Assembly (NCBI RefSeq): GCF_000418325.1
Contig: NC_021658.1
Span: 2,170,001 to 2,234,000, forward strand
Length of the DNA: 64,000 nucleotides
Reading direction: 5' to 3'
DNA from: Sorangium cellulosum So0157-2
GTDB lineage: Bacteria > Myxococcota_A > Polyangia > Polyangiales > Polyangiaceae
This document shows, piece after piece, positions 53,367-62,019 of this stretch. The notes beneath the pieces are model-generated. The model saw only the letters and a list, made by a program, of their open reading frames with translations, was not told the DNA's origin and ran no database searches. The position numbers and the translations under genes were made by a program. The stretch's first letter is position 1; every line of letters starts with the position of its first letter.

Positions 53367-55016
53367 TCACGCCGGGCGGGCTCTGCGGCCGAACGCTTGC
53401 CGCAGGACGGCGAGGTCGTCCCGGCCGACCTCGCGCGTGGCGACGAGGAGGGCGACGTAGACGAGGGCGACGGCGATCGCCTCGCCGAGCACGGCGATCT
53501 TGCCGAGCCACGGCAGCCGCGCGCCGACGGCGATCGCGGCGGCGAGCGCGACGCCCACGCGGAGCGCCGTCGCCGCGGGGACGAAGCCGCCGGCGGCGCG
53601 GTGGAGCAGGGCGCCGGCGACGACCGCGGCGGTGGCGAGGGCGAGCGAGGTGGCGGTCGCGGAGCTCACGAGCATGTCGGGGCCGAAGGCGGCGCGCGGC
53701 ACGGCGACGGAGCAGCCGACGGCGACGAGGAGGACCGTTGTGGCGGTGAGCGCGGCGGCGACGCGCTCGCGGTGGAGGCTTGTGAGCGCGGCCGAGGCGA
53801 CGCCGAGGATGGCGAAGGCGCCCATGCCGAGGGAGAGGACGCGGAGCGTGTCGCCGCCGCGGCTCCAGATCTCGACGGGGAAGGCGAAGCGCAGCACGTG
53901 GGGCGCGAGGCCCGAGATGGGGGCGACGAGGAGGCCGGTGAGCAGGAACGAGAGGCGGACGCCGGTCATGGCGTAGCGGCGGACCGCGGCGCGATCGTTC
54001 TCGGCGTGGGCGCGGGCGAGCATGGGGAAGAGGATGAAGGTGACGGAGAGGAGCAGCTGGTAGGGGAGGAACGCGAACAGCTGCGCGCCGCGGTAGACGC
54101 CGATGAGGTCGTCGGCGGCCCTGGCGCCGAGGGCGAGGTGGTTCGTGGCCTGGCCGAGGAAGCGGCGGAGGAGGAAGAAGTCGGTCTGGAGCAGGAAGTT
54201 GAGGAAGGTCTGCGAGACGGCGAGGGGCAGGAGGAAGACGAGGTGCTCGCGGATCGAGGGGCCGGCGTTGCCGGGGCGGCCGAAGCCGGTCTTGAGGGCC
54301 GCGAGGGGGACGATGATGGCGGCGGCGGCGACGAAGCCGGCGATGGCGCCGAGGACGCCGCTCTGGCCGGCGCGGAGGAAGAGGAGGGCGCCGGCGGCGA
54401 CGCTGGCGGTGCGGAGGGCGCCGTAGCCGATGTCGAAGCCGGCCTGGGTGAGGAACCGCCGCTGGCCGTTGAGGGCGCCGACGAGCGGGGCGTAGAGGCC
54501 GTAGAGGAGGACGATGGCGGCGGCGAGGCGGAGCGGGCCGGCGACGTGCGGGGCCTCGGAGAAGTCGGCGATGGAGCCGGCGAGGAGCGCGAAGGCGGAG
54601 GAGACGGCGATGGCGAGGACGGCGTGGAGGGCGAGGGTGCGGCGGAAGGCCTCGGCGGCGTGGTGGTCGGCGACGCTGGAGACGGCGCGGGAGACGCCCT
54701 GGATGCCGGTGGCGACGATGACGTTGTTGACGACGCCGACGCCGGCGAAGACGACGGAGACGGCGCCGTAGCCGTCGGTGCCGAGCAGGCGGGGGAGGAT
54801 GAGCTGCTGGACGAAGCCGAAGACGATGAAGGAGACCTTGGCGCCGGCGATGGCGAGGCCGCCGCGGCCGGCGGAGCGGGCGGTGGAGGGGGAGGGGGCG
54901 GCCGGGGCCGAGGCGGCCTGCGCGGGGTCCGGAGGGGTCTGCGACGGGTCCAAGGGGTCCTGCGAGGCGTCGGAGGCTTCGGGCGGCGGCGGGAGGGGCT
55001 CGGCGGCGCGCGACAC
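53367..55016 (-). CDS. Polysaccharide flippase (Wzx/MATE-like)
   Basis: 549 residues from a GTG; the frame stays open to 55163, but that extension is low-complexity Pro/Ser/Arg and looks non-coding. After a Pro/Ala-rich head, about 12-14 membrane helices are visible, starting GGLAIAGAKVSFIVFGFVQQ, with GTDGYGAVSVVFAGVGVVNN and LPYQLLLSVTFILFPMLARA typical of the polysaccharide-transport (MVF/Wzx) family. It would flip lipid-linked oligosaccharides across the inner membrane. No glycosyltransferase genes are adjacent, so the substrate is unknown. No ribosome binding site is apparent. Confidence 0.82.
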   Translation of the reverse strand: MSRAAEPLPPPPEASDASQDPLDPSQTPPDPAQAASAPAAPSPSTARSAGRGGLAIAGAKVSFIVFGFVQQLILPRLLGTDGYGAVSVVFAGVGVVNNVIVATGIQGVSRAVSSVADHHAAEAFRRTLALHAVLAIAVSSAFALLAGSIADFSEAPHVAGPLRLAAAIVLLYGLYAPLVGALNGQRRFLTQAGFDIGYGALRTASVAAGALLFLRAGQSGVLGAIAGFVAAAAIIVPLAALKTGFGRPGNAGPSIREHLVFLLPLAVSQTFLNFLLQTDFFLLRRFLGQATNHLALGARAADDLIGVYRGAQLFAFLPYQLLLSVTFILFPMLARAHAENDRAAVRRYAMTGVRLSFLLTGLLVAPISGLAPHVLRFAFPVEIWSRGGDTLRVLSLGMGAFAILGVASAALTSLHRERVAAALTATTVLLVAVGCSVAVPRAAFGPDMLVSSATATSLALATAAVVAGALLHRAAGGFVPAATALRVGVALAAAIAVGARLPWLGKIAVLGEAIAVALVYVALLVATREVGRDDLAVLRQAFGRRARPA

Positions 55017-55200
55017 GGCGCGGTTGTCGCAGAAGCACGCCAGGCGGGCAATCTCGCGGGAGGGCGAGGGGGAACGGGAAGCGCGGGCGGGAGGGCGAGG
55101 GGGAAGCGGAAGCGCGGGCGGGGGGAGGAGGCGCGAGGGAGGGGAGGGAACGGGCGAGCTCACGCGCGTGTCACCAAAGTGAAGCGCCGTGCAGATTCGC

Positions 55201-55228
55201 TTGACGGGAAGGGCCGGCCGACTATTCT
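55201..55228 (+). promoter_or_regulatory. Predicted promoter of tRNA-Asn
   Basis: TTGACG (55201-55206), a 16-bp spacer and TATTCT (55223-55228). The implied start at about 55235 is 14 nt before the mature tRNA 5' end, a normal distance. Prediction by eye. Confidence 0.6.
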
Positions 55229-55248
55229 CGCGCCCGTCTCCGACGCAT

Positions 55249-55324
55249 TCCAGCTTAGCTCAGTTGGTAGAGCAGGCGGCTGTTAACCGCCGGGTCGCTG
55301 GTTCGAGTCCAGCAGCTGGAGCCA
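55249..55324 (+). tRNA. tRNA-Asn (anticodon GUU)
   Basis: A complete cloverleaf: acceptor tccagct/agctgga, D arm gctc/gagc, anticodon stem ggcgg/ccgcc with loop ctGTTaa, variable gggtc, T arm gctgg-ttcgagt-ccagc, discriminator G and an encoded CCA. The anticodon GTT reads AAU/AAC. It forms the left border of the lower-G+C region and is a plausible integration site. Confidence 0.97.
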
Positions 55325-55369
55325 CTTCTCTCTCGTCGCCAACAAACGGCGAGGGTCGGTAAACAGAAA

Positions 55370-55394
55370 CCCCCAAGGAGCGATCCGAGGGGGG
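55370..55394 (+). terminator. Terminator-like stem-loop after tRNA-Asn
   Basis: cccccaagga and tccgaggggg can form a stem with a small bulge around a gcga loop. The following sequence is only weakly T-rich (cgtttctc). Confidence 0.35.
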
Positions 55395-55450
55395 CTTCGC
55401 CGTTTCTCCCCAGAAGTCCGAGCGTTTCGCGCGCTGCGCGTGCGAGGGCG

Positions 55451-55888
55451 GTGTTCTCGCGGGTGTTCGCAGAGAGCGCCGGGCGCTCGACGGGCAGGCG
55501 CTCCTACCGCATCGACGCGACCGGGATCAACACACGGCTCCTCGCGAACGATCCGCCGGGCTGGACCGCGAAGGAGCTCGTCGACGAGTTCGTGGCCCGA
55601 CCTGCGCGCGTCGTCGGGTTCGACTTCCCGTTCTGCGTCGCCGCAGGCATCAAGCTCGACGTCGATCTCCGGCTCGTCGCCCTCGCGTGCCGCTGCAGCT
55701 CGGGCACCGCGAAGACGCCCGACGACGATGTGGCCGACGCCCTCGTCGCGCTTTGCACTTCCATCCTCCACGCGGAGGACGGCTGTCGCCCGGTCCTCGC
55801 GCCCGACCCGACGTGGCAGGAGCGGCTCGTGAAGGAGTGGGAAGGCGCGATCTGGGCCCCGACCATCACGACGAGCGCGCCGGCGTAG
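55451..55888 (+). pseudogene. DUF429-like remnant with internal deletion
   Basis: 145 codons. The N-terminal part ends in VVGFDFPF and the C-terminal part has DDDVADALVALCTSI and EWEGAIWAP, as at the two ends of DUF429 (RNase H-like) proteins of ~230-260 residues. Only ~50 residues separate these parts, far fewer than usual, so the middle appears deleted. It starts 127 nt after the tRNA, as the first coding remnant of the island. No ribosome binding site is clear. It might also be an intact shorter relative, but decay is more likely. Confidence 0.5.
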
Positions 55889-55910
55889 GCGGCTGCTACG
55901 GTCCATCGCG

Positions 55911-56190
55911 ATGAACAAGCGGCTCCACAAGAAGAAGCGCGTCGGCGAGTTCAAGGAGCTCGGCTTCGAGCTGCTCGGTGACCTGCGCGCCGGCATCTCC
56001 AACGACGACATCGACGCGTTCGTCGACCGGCTCGTCGTGGTCGCCGAAGCACGGAAGCTCTGTTTCGGCGGTGGCGGCGGCCGTGATGGCAAGTTCGAGG
56101 GCTTCGTCACGCGCATGGACGCTTGCCGCGCTCCTGACGGGCGAAGACGCCTTCATTCGTCACGAGGTCGGCCCGCCTCTCGACGCTTAG
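55911..56190 (+). pseudogene. YggL-like (DUF469) gene with frameshift
   Basis: The frame beginning MNKRLHKKKRVGEFKELGFE, with DDIDAFVDRLVVVAEARKL, is unmistakably DUF469/YggL, a small ribosome-assembly-associated protein of ~105 residues. The C-terminal match is lost after GFVTRMDACRA. In the frame one base over, a fitting C-terminus appears (ALLTGEDAFIRHEVGPPLDA then TAG at 56190). A single frameshift, or a small indel near 56100-56140, explains this. Its end overlaps the convergent permease gene by 4 nt. Confidence 0.6.
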
Positions 56191-57581
56191 CATCGACCCG
56201 GGCCGGACTTCACAGGTGCGCGACGCCACAGGGCGAACACGAACGCGCCGACGACGAACGTGCCTACGGTCAGCACGAGCTCTCGCGGGCGTGAAGATAC
56301 CGCGGACGTCAGCTGTGCGGTCGCGATTCCCCCTGACAGCAGGATGAAGAGCATGGGCGTCGCTGGGTAGCCAGGAGTCCGATATGCGCCGTCCGCCGCC
56401 CCAACCCGTCGCCTCATGACGAACACTGAGGCGACAGTGAGCGCTGAGAAAAGCGCGAGCCCGAATCCGACGTGCCGAATGAGTTCGTCTGGATTCCAGA
56501 GCCCGACCAGGCAGCTTGCCAATACGGCCTGCGTCACAATCGCGTTGACTGGAACTCCGCGCGCACTGCGTCTCGACAAGAACTGCGGCAACGCGCGGTC
56601 CTCTGCCATCGCCGCATAAACACGCGGCCCGGCCATGACCATCGACGACACCGAGGAAACCAGCGCTATCGCGATGGCCATCGACAGTGCGCGACCAGTG
56701 GCCTCACCAAACAGTCTTCGGGCGGCCAGATCCCCCACTTCCAAGACCCCGGCGAGCTCGCTCGGCGGCGCCGCGTAGATAAAGACCACGTTCAGGAGGA
56801 CGTATAACAACATCACAATAGCGGTGCCTCCCAATAGCGCCCAAGGCAACGTCTTCTTCGGGTTGGAGATCTCCCCAGCAACGTATGTCGCGGCGTTCCA
56901 GCCGGAGTACGCGAAGCTGACGTACATGAGCGACGTGGCGAAGTCGAGAACGGGGAGACCCTCAAGCTCCCCACGCCGAGTCACGAAGTGCGACCAGCTG
57001 CCTTTCCCGAACAATAGCCCGGCAGCGATGAACCCGACGATGATGGCAACCTTGCCGATCGTGAACGCGGCCTGCACTCGTCCGCCCACTACCGTGTCAT
57101 ACCCGTGGAGAACTGCGGCGGCCGTTATCAAGGCGACAGCAATCCACCGCGCGTCGACATCGGAGCTAGGGAAGACGCGGACCAGATATTGTCCAAAGGC
57201 CAACGAGGCAGCGGCGATGGGCGCGGAGAAGCCAGCGGTCAACGAAATCCAGCCGCTCGCGAACCCGAGGGCGGGATGGAACGCGGTTCTGAGGTAGACG
57301 TAGTCTCCGCCAGCGTTCGGCATCATCGTCGCCAGTTCTGCGTAGACGGCTGCGCCGCAGAGCGCGATGACTCCCCCGCCGACCCAAGTCAGGATCATCG
57401 TCAACGGGTCGGCGAGGTGTGCTGCCTGAAAGCCCGCTGTGGTAAACACTCCAACGCCGACCATGTTCGCGACCACAGTCGTCGTCGCGACCCGGACGCC
57501 CAGTCGCCTGGGCACATTCGCGAGGTTCGGGCCTTGAGACCTAGCATCTGAAACCGCGCGAGCAGAACGCCATGGCAACAT
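56187..57581 (-). CDS. APC-family amino-acid permease
   Basis: A 464-residue protein with ~12 membrane helices. The APC pattern is clear: VANMVGVGVFTTAGFQAA (helix 1 with the GVGVF unwinding), GGGVIALCGAAVYAELATMM, PNAGGDYVYLRTAFHPALGF, MYVSFAYSGWNAATYVAGEI, PKKTLPWALLGGT. This fits the APC/LAT-like group of amino-acid and polyamine transporters; the exact substrate is unknown. The ATG overlaps the stop of the RND pump gene (ATGA), so they are co-translated, an unusual pairing. Base composition is lower than in the core genome. Confidence 0.88.
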   Translation of the reverse strand: MLPWRSARAVSDARSQGPNLANVPRRLGVRVATTTVVANMVGVGVFTTAGFQAAHLADPLTMILTWVGGGVIALCGAAVYAELATMMPNAGGDYVYLRTAFHPALGFASGWISLTAGFSAPIAAASLAFGQYLVRVFPSSDVDARWIAVALITAAAVLHGYDTVVGGRVQAAFTIGKVAIIVGFIAAGLLFGKGSWSHFVTRRGELEGLPVLDFATSLMYVSFAYSGWNAATYVAGEISNPKKTLPWALLGGTAIVMLLYVLLNVVFIYAAPPSELAGVLEVGDLAARRLFGEATGRALSMAIAIALVSSVSSMVMAGPRVYAAMAEDRALPQFLSRRSARGVPVNAIVTQAVLASCLVGLWNPDELIRHVGFGLALFSALTVASVFVMRRRVGAADGAYRTPGYPATPMLFILLSGGIATAQLTSAVSSRPRELVLTVGTFVVGAFVFALWRRAPVKSGPGRC

Positions 57582-60500
57582 CAGACAGCTCGTTCGCTTG
57601 GTACAGCGGGTGACGCTTCGCCGAGGAACTCCTTCAGTTCCCGCTCTCCACGGTCTTCATGCGGTTTGCTCCTTCGGCGCGCAAACCATGCCGACACGTC
57701 GTCGAGGAGCGAGTACGTGACGGGAGCGGCGAGGAGTGTCAGAGCCAGCGAGAGCGTTTGGCCGCCGAGCACGATGCCCGCAGTAGCGTGATTGACCTCC
57801 GAGCCGATGCCCTTCGCTAGGATCAGGGGAACCATCCCCGCTACGAACGCAAGCGTCGTCATGAGGATCGGGCGCAGCCTCTCGCGGTTCGCCTCCATGA
57901 TGGCGTCAAGCCGCGTCATGCCTTGAGCGCGGAGTACGTTCGTCTGCGATACTTGCAGGATCGCATTTTTCTTCACAACGCCGAACAGGACGAGGAGCCC
58001 CAATCCGGAGAAGAGATTGAGCGACTGCTGGAACATCAACAGCGAAAGCAGCGCGAACGGCACCGTCAGCGGCAGCGTCACGAGGATTGAAATGGGGAGC
58101 ACCCACGAGTCGAACTGCGCTGCGAGGACGAGGTACATGAAGATGAACCCGAGGACGAAGACAAGCAGGAACCCCGGGCCGCTGCGCAGCTGCTCCTTGG
58201 TCTGGCCGAGCGGCATCAGTCGACCGCCCTCGGGGAGTCCCTCGGCGGTAACGATGCTGTTGATCGCTGCCATCGTGTCGCTATCGCTATAGCCCGCCGC
58301 CGGATTCGCGGTGATCGTCACTTGGCGCTGGCGCGAAAGACGGTCGATGACGGCAGGACCCTTGGCCTCGTCCAGCGCGACCACGCTCGACAACGGAACC
58401 GAGCCGAGCTTCGAAGACGGAATATCTACCGCGGCAAGGGCTTCTGGGCTCGCTCTCCACGCGGCGCCGCCGCGCACCTGCACGTCGTACTGCTTGCCCG
58501 CTTCCGCGTATGTAGAGGCCTTGAGGCCTGCGACGAAGAGACGGAGTGTCTCCGAGATATCCGCGACGCGAACTCCGAGATCGCCGGCACGTTCTCGATC
58601 GACTCGCGCCCGGACCTCCGGCTTCCCGAGGACGAGCGAGCTGTCGACGTCGACCGCCGTCGGGGACTTTCGGAGCTCGGCGACGATTCGCTCGCTCTTG
58701 GCGGCGAGCTCCTCGAGATTGGAACCGGTGATCGCATAGCTGACGCGCGCCGTGGACGAGCCCGTGCTGAACGCCTGGACCTCAGCCACGCCAAGGCGAA
58801 GGTCCTTCGGGTAGCTCGGGAGGAGCTTCGTGCGTACCGTATCCATGAGCGTCATTTGGCTGTGTTCGCGCCGCAACGGGTCCGCCAAGAACGCCCTGAC
58901 CTTCGCGAGATTCGCCGTCTGCTGCGGGTCCTCTGCGACCGTCGTCAGCGTGTGCTCGACGCCAGGCAGGCCGCGGATGTCGAGCGCTATCCGCTCCGCG
59001 ATCAGCTGCGTCTCATCCAGAGAAGTCCCCTCGGGTGCGCGAATCGAGACTTCGAACTCCCCTCGGTCCTGAGGCGGCATGAAGCCGGTAGGAAGGCGGC
59101 TCATCATCGGACCGCAAGACCCAATGGTGACCACCATGGTCAGCGCCATCACCCACCGATGCGTCATCACCCACTTGAGAGCCCGCAGGTACACGCGCTC
59201 GGCAGGTACGTAGACAATGTCCACGATGCGCGCTAGCAGCGGTGTTCCACGGCCGCTCGTCAGCATGCGCGAAGCCATCGCGGGCGTGAGCGTGAAGCTC
59301 ACGAGCATCGAGACGGCGATGCTGATCGCCATCGTGACGCCAAAGCTACTGAGGAAGCGCCCGATGATTCCGCCCATCGCGGCGACGGGAACGAACACCG
59401 CCAGGAGCGAGAGAGTCGTCGCGAGGACAGCAAGCCCGATCTCCCGGGTGGCTAGGACCGCCGCCATGAAGGGCTTGCGATTCTTCTCGTTGATCCAGCG
59501 TACGATGTTCTCCAAGACGACGATCGCGTCATCGATTACAATGCCGACCGCCAGCGCGAGGGCGAGCAGCGTCAAGAAGTTGAGCGTCAGGCCCAAGGCT
59601 TTCATGACCGCGAACGTTCCGATGACCGAGATCGGGATCGAGATCGCTGCGATGAGGGTGCTCCGCGCATCCCCCAAGAACACCAACACGACAATGGCAG
59701 CGAGTAGGCCGCCCACGATCAGGTGCTCCAAGAGTGCGCGCGTGCCGTTGCGGATGATCGTCGAGTTGTCACGAATCAGATCGAGAGTCACGTCGGGCGG
59801 GAGGGAGCTCCGGATGTCCTGCAGCTCGGCCTTCACGGCATCGGTTACCGCAACGGTGTTCTGCCCCGCCTGCTTCACGACCGAGAAGATCACCGTCCGC
59901 TCGGAGTCGAGTTGCGCGAAGGAGCGCGCGTCCTCTTCGGCATCCTCGACCCGCGCCACATCCTCGACGCGAACCGAACCGCCGTTCACCTGCCGGACGA
60001 CAACTCGAGCGAGTTCCTTCGGCGACGCTACCCGACCGTCCACGCGCATCGTCGTTGAGAATGGGCCGGCGCCGAGGTTGCCTCCCGGCGTCGCCTGGTT
60101 CTGCGAGCCGATCGCGTTGAATACCTCCGCCGCTGTGACGCCGCGCGCGCGCAAGGCAACTGGATCAAGCCACACGCGAAGTTGTCGCTTGCGGCCACCG
60201 ATCATGTTGACCTGCCCAACGCCCGGGATGGTCTCTAGACGTTGACGGACGACCTTGTCGGCGAGCTCGCTCGTATCGCGAATCGGTCGTTTCGATCGTA
60301 CCGCGAGAAGCGCTACAGGGGCCGCCGTCGGGTCAACCTTCGCCACCACCGGCGGCTCGACACCCTTCGGAAGGTCTCCCAGGACGCCCTGAACCTTGTC
60401 ACGTACCTCCTGTGCAGCACCGTCGGCGCTCTTGCTCAGGTCGAAGGTGGCGACAACCATGCTGACGCCCTCGGCCGAGGTAGAGCGAAGCTCATCCACG

Positions 60501-60730
60501 CCCGCGATTGTGTTCAGGGCGGCCTCGATCTTGTCGCTTACCTCAGTCTCGACTTCCTGTGGCGCGGCGCCCGGCAGCCGCGCCGTGACAATCACGATTG
60601 GGATGTCGACCGACGGGAATTCATCAACTCTCAGTCCGCGATAGCCCGAGGCGCCGAAGACGACGACGAGGAGCATGAGTACCGCCGCGAAGACCGGCCG
60701 ACGAACGGAGATGAGCGCAAGCCATTGCAT
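57581..60730 (-). CDS. RND efflux pump, inner-membrane transporter (HAE1/AcrB-like)
   Basis: A 1049-residue protein, the normal AcrB size, with 12 membrane helices and two large periplasmic loops. Start: MQWLALISVRRPVFAAVLML. Proton-relay residues are present: the Asp pair in GIVIDDAIVVLENI and the Lys in GVVKKNAILQVSQTN. DEFPSVDIPIVIVTARLPGA is typical of the porter domain. It exports small molecules by proton antiport together with the adaptor encoded 12 nt upstream and a TolC-like channel, which is not in this window. Confidence 0.95.
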   Translation of the reverse strand: MQWLALISVRRPVFAAVLMLLVVVFGASGYRGLRVDEFPSVDIPIVIVTARLPGAAPQEVETEVSDKIEAALNTIAGVDELRSTSAEGVSMVVATFDLSKSADGAAQEVRDKVQGVLGDLPKGVEPPVVAKVDPTAAPVALLAVRSKRPIRDTSELADKVVRQRLETIPGVGQVNMIGGRKRQLRVWLDPVALRARGVTAAEVFNAIGSQNQATPGGNLGAGPFSTTMRVDGRVASPKELARVVVRQVNGGSVRVEDVARVEDAEEDARSFAQLDSERTVIFSVVKQAGQNTVAVTDAVKAELQDIRSSLPPDVTLDLIRDNSTIIRNGTRALLEHLIVGGLLAAIVVLVFLGDARSTLIAAISIPISVIGTFAVMKALGLTLNFLTLLALALAVGIVIDDAIVVLENIVRWINEKNRKPFMAAVLATREIGLAVLATTLSLLAVFVPVAAMGGIIGRFLSSFGVTMAISIAVSMLVSFTLTPAMASRMLTSGRGTPLLARIVDIVYVPAERVYLRALKWVMTHRWVMALTMVVTIGSCGPMMSRLPTGFMPPQDRGEFEVSIRAPEGTSLDETQLIAERIALDIRGLPGVEHTLTTVAEDPQQTANLAKVRAFLADPLRREHSQMTLMDTVRTKLLPSYPKDLRLGVAEVQAFSTGSSTARVSYAITGSNLEELAAKSERIVAELRKSPTAVDVDSSLVLGKPEVRARVDRERAGDLGVRVADISETLRLFVAGLKASTYAEAGKQYDVQVRGGAAWRASPEALAAVDIPSSKLGSVPLSSVVALDEAKGPAVIDRLSRQRQVTITANPAAGYSDSDTMAAINSIVTAEGLPEGGRLMPLGQTKEQLRSGPGFLLVFVLGFIFMYLVLAAQFDSWVLPISILVTLPLTVPFALLSLLMFQQSLNLFSGLGLLVLFGVVKKNAILQVSQTNVLRAQGMTRLDAIMEANRERLRPILMTTLAFVAGMVPLILAKGIGSEVNHATAGIVLGGQTLSLALTLLAAPVTYSLLDDVSAWFARRRSKPHEDRGERELKEFLGEASPAVPSERAV

Positions 60731-60742
60731 CGTCGTTGTTCC

Positions 60743-61819
60743 TTACTCGGCGAACAGCCCGTTCTTCACCTCTTCGCCAGGCTCGCGCACGATTGGTTCA
60801 TCACGGGCTACACCCTTCAGCACCGCAACCTCATTGCCGACCCTCGGCCCGAGCTGCACGGCACGCTCCTCTATCCGGCCATCCCGAACGACGAAGACGC
60901 GACTGGTGCCCTCGCGCACGACCACCGCTGACGACGGCACGACCGAAGCCAACTTGGTCCCCAACTGCAATTCGACTGTCGCGAACATTCCAGGACGTAG
61001 CGCGTGATCGCCGTTGGGCACGGTCGCCTCCGCGAGCACGTCTCGCGTCTCTGGCCGAACTACGGGCGATACTCGGGCGAGCGTTCCGGAGAAGATCCGG
61101 GCGCCGTAGGCGGCGACACGAAACGTGACCGCCGCGTCCTTCTTCAATCCGCCCAGCTGGATTTCCGGGACAGAGATGCGGAGCCGCAGCTCGTCGAGCG
61201 AGACAAGTGTCGCGACCTTCGTCGTCGGCGTGACAAATTGCCCAACCTCGACGAAGCGCTCGACGAGATGACCGTCCATCGGCGCGCGGATGGTGCCGTC
61301 GGAGACGTACTGCGCCGCCATGGTCGCCTGGACCTGCGAGGCTGCCATGGTGCTCTTGGCAATCTTGCACTGCCAGCTCTGCCTCTCCCACTCTGCCATT
61401 GGGACCGCGCCCGACGCCGCGAGCTTCTCCGTGCGGGCGCACTCTTGCGCCTGAAGCTCCGCCTGGTCGCTGGCGACCTTGGCCTGGGCGTTCGCAGCGG
61501 CTGCCTGCAGCGCTGCGAGGCGGACATCAAGCTTGGCGAGCGCAGCATGTTTCTTGACCTGATCGCCGCGCTCCCCGTGAATGGCCACCACCCGGCCTGT
61601 AGCGTTGGCTGCAATGTCGTTGACCGTCGTCGCCTCGAGCGTGCCAGTAACCAGCAATGTGTCCGGGATCGGCCTCGTGACTGCGCCGACCGTGTCAAGT
61701 TTCAGGCGCCTCGGCGTCGACGCCTGCGCCTCGTGTTCCTTTCGTTGGCAGCCGCTCGTTGCCAAACAGACCGCCATCGCCGCGGCAAGGGCCGCGCGCC
61801 CGAGCCACCGTCGCCTCAC
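60743..61819 (-). CDS. RND periplasmic adaptor (membrane fusion protein), lipoprotein
   Basis: 358 residues from a GTG chosen because it gives an immediate lipoprotein signal (RRRWLGRAALAAAMAVCLA, lipobox TSGC). The HlyD/AcrA layout follows: NDIAANATGRVVAIHGERG (lipoyl-like), a helical hairpin rich in Ala/Gln (~100-165), DGTIRAPMDGHLVERFVEVG, then the beta-barrel and membrane-proximal domains (LRPGMFATVELQLG). It links the pump to its outer-membrane channel. The frame is open further upstream; an ATG at 61969 would add ~50 residues before the signal sequence and is disfavoured. Confidence 0.9.
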   Translation of the reverse strand: MRRRWLGRAALAAAMAVCLATSGCQRKEHEAQASTPRRLKLDTVGAVTRPIPDTLLVTGTLEATTVNDIAANATGRVVAIHGERGDQVKKHAALAKLDVRLAALQAAAANAQAKVASDQAELQAQECARTEKLAASGAVPMAEWERQSWQCKIAKSTMAASQVQATMAAQYVSDGTIRAPMDGHLVERFVEVGQFVTPTTKVATLVSLDELRLRISVPEIQLGGLKKDAAVTFRVAAYGARIFSGTLARVSPVVRPETRDVLAEATVPNGDHALRPGMFATVELQLGTKLASVVPSSAVVVREGTSRVFVVRDGRIEERAVQLGPRVGNEVAVLKGVARDEPIVREPGEEVKNGLFAE

Positions 61820-61969
61820 GCTCGCAAGGTTGGAGCTTCGCCGCCCGGCCTCGATTCGCGAGAGGTGTCCCGTGGACACCGCCGGCTGTCCTTGGTCGCC
61901 CGGCGCTTGTGAACCCAGTTCGCAGCCTCGAATGTGGCGTGATGGGTCGAGCGAAATCAGGGAAGGCAT
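61820..61969 (-). pseudogene. Possible XRE-type regulator remnant
   Basis: In frame with the adaptor gene and directly before it, the translation includes AVSTGHLSRIEAGRRSSNLA, which strongly resembles the recognition-helix part of XRE/Cro-type helix-turn-helix proteins. No complete domain is present. It may be the scar of a lost local repressor of the efflux genes, joined by deletion to the adaptor start. Could be chance resemblance. Confidence 0.35.
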
Positions 61970-62019
61970 ACGCTCCCAACTCGAGGTAGCTCTACCCCAC
62001 CTTGCGCTGGAGTCGCTGC

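Noticed and set aside
53367..55163. Longer flippase start at 55163
   Set aside because: The additional ~49 residues are Pro/Ser/Arg low complexity ending in a Cys-containing stretch and lack a ribosome binding site; the GTG at 55016 better suits the protein.
55283..56116. Minus-strand open frame ending in LLDSNQRPGG
   Set aside because: Its end is the antisense translation of tRNA-Asn, a common false gene, and the rest is antisense to the two decayed genes.
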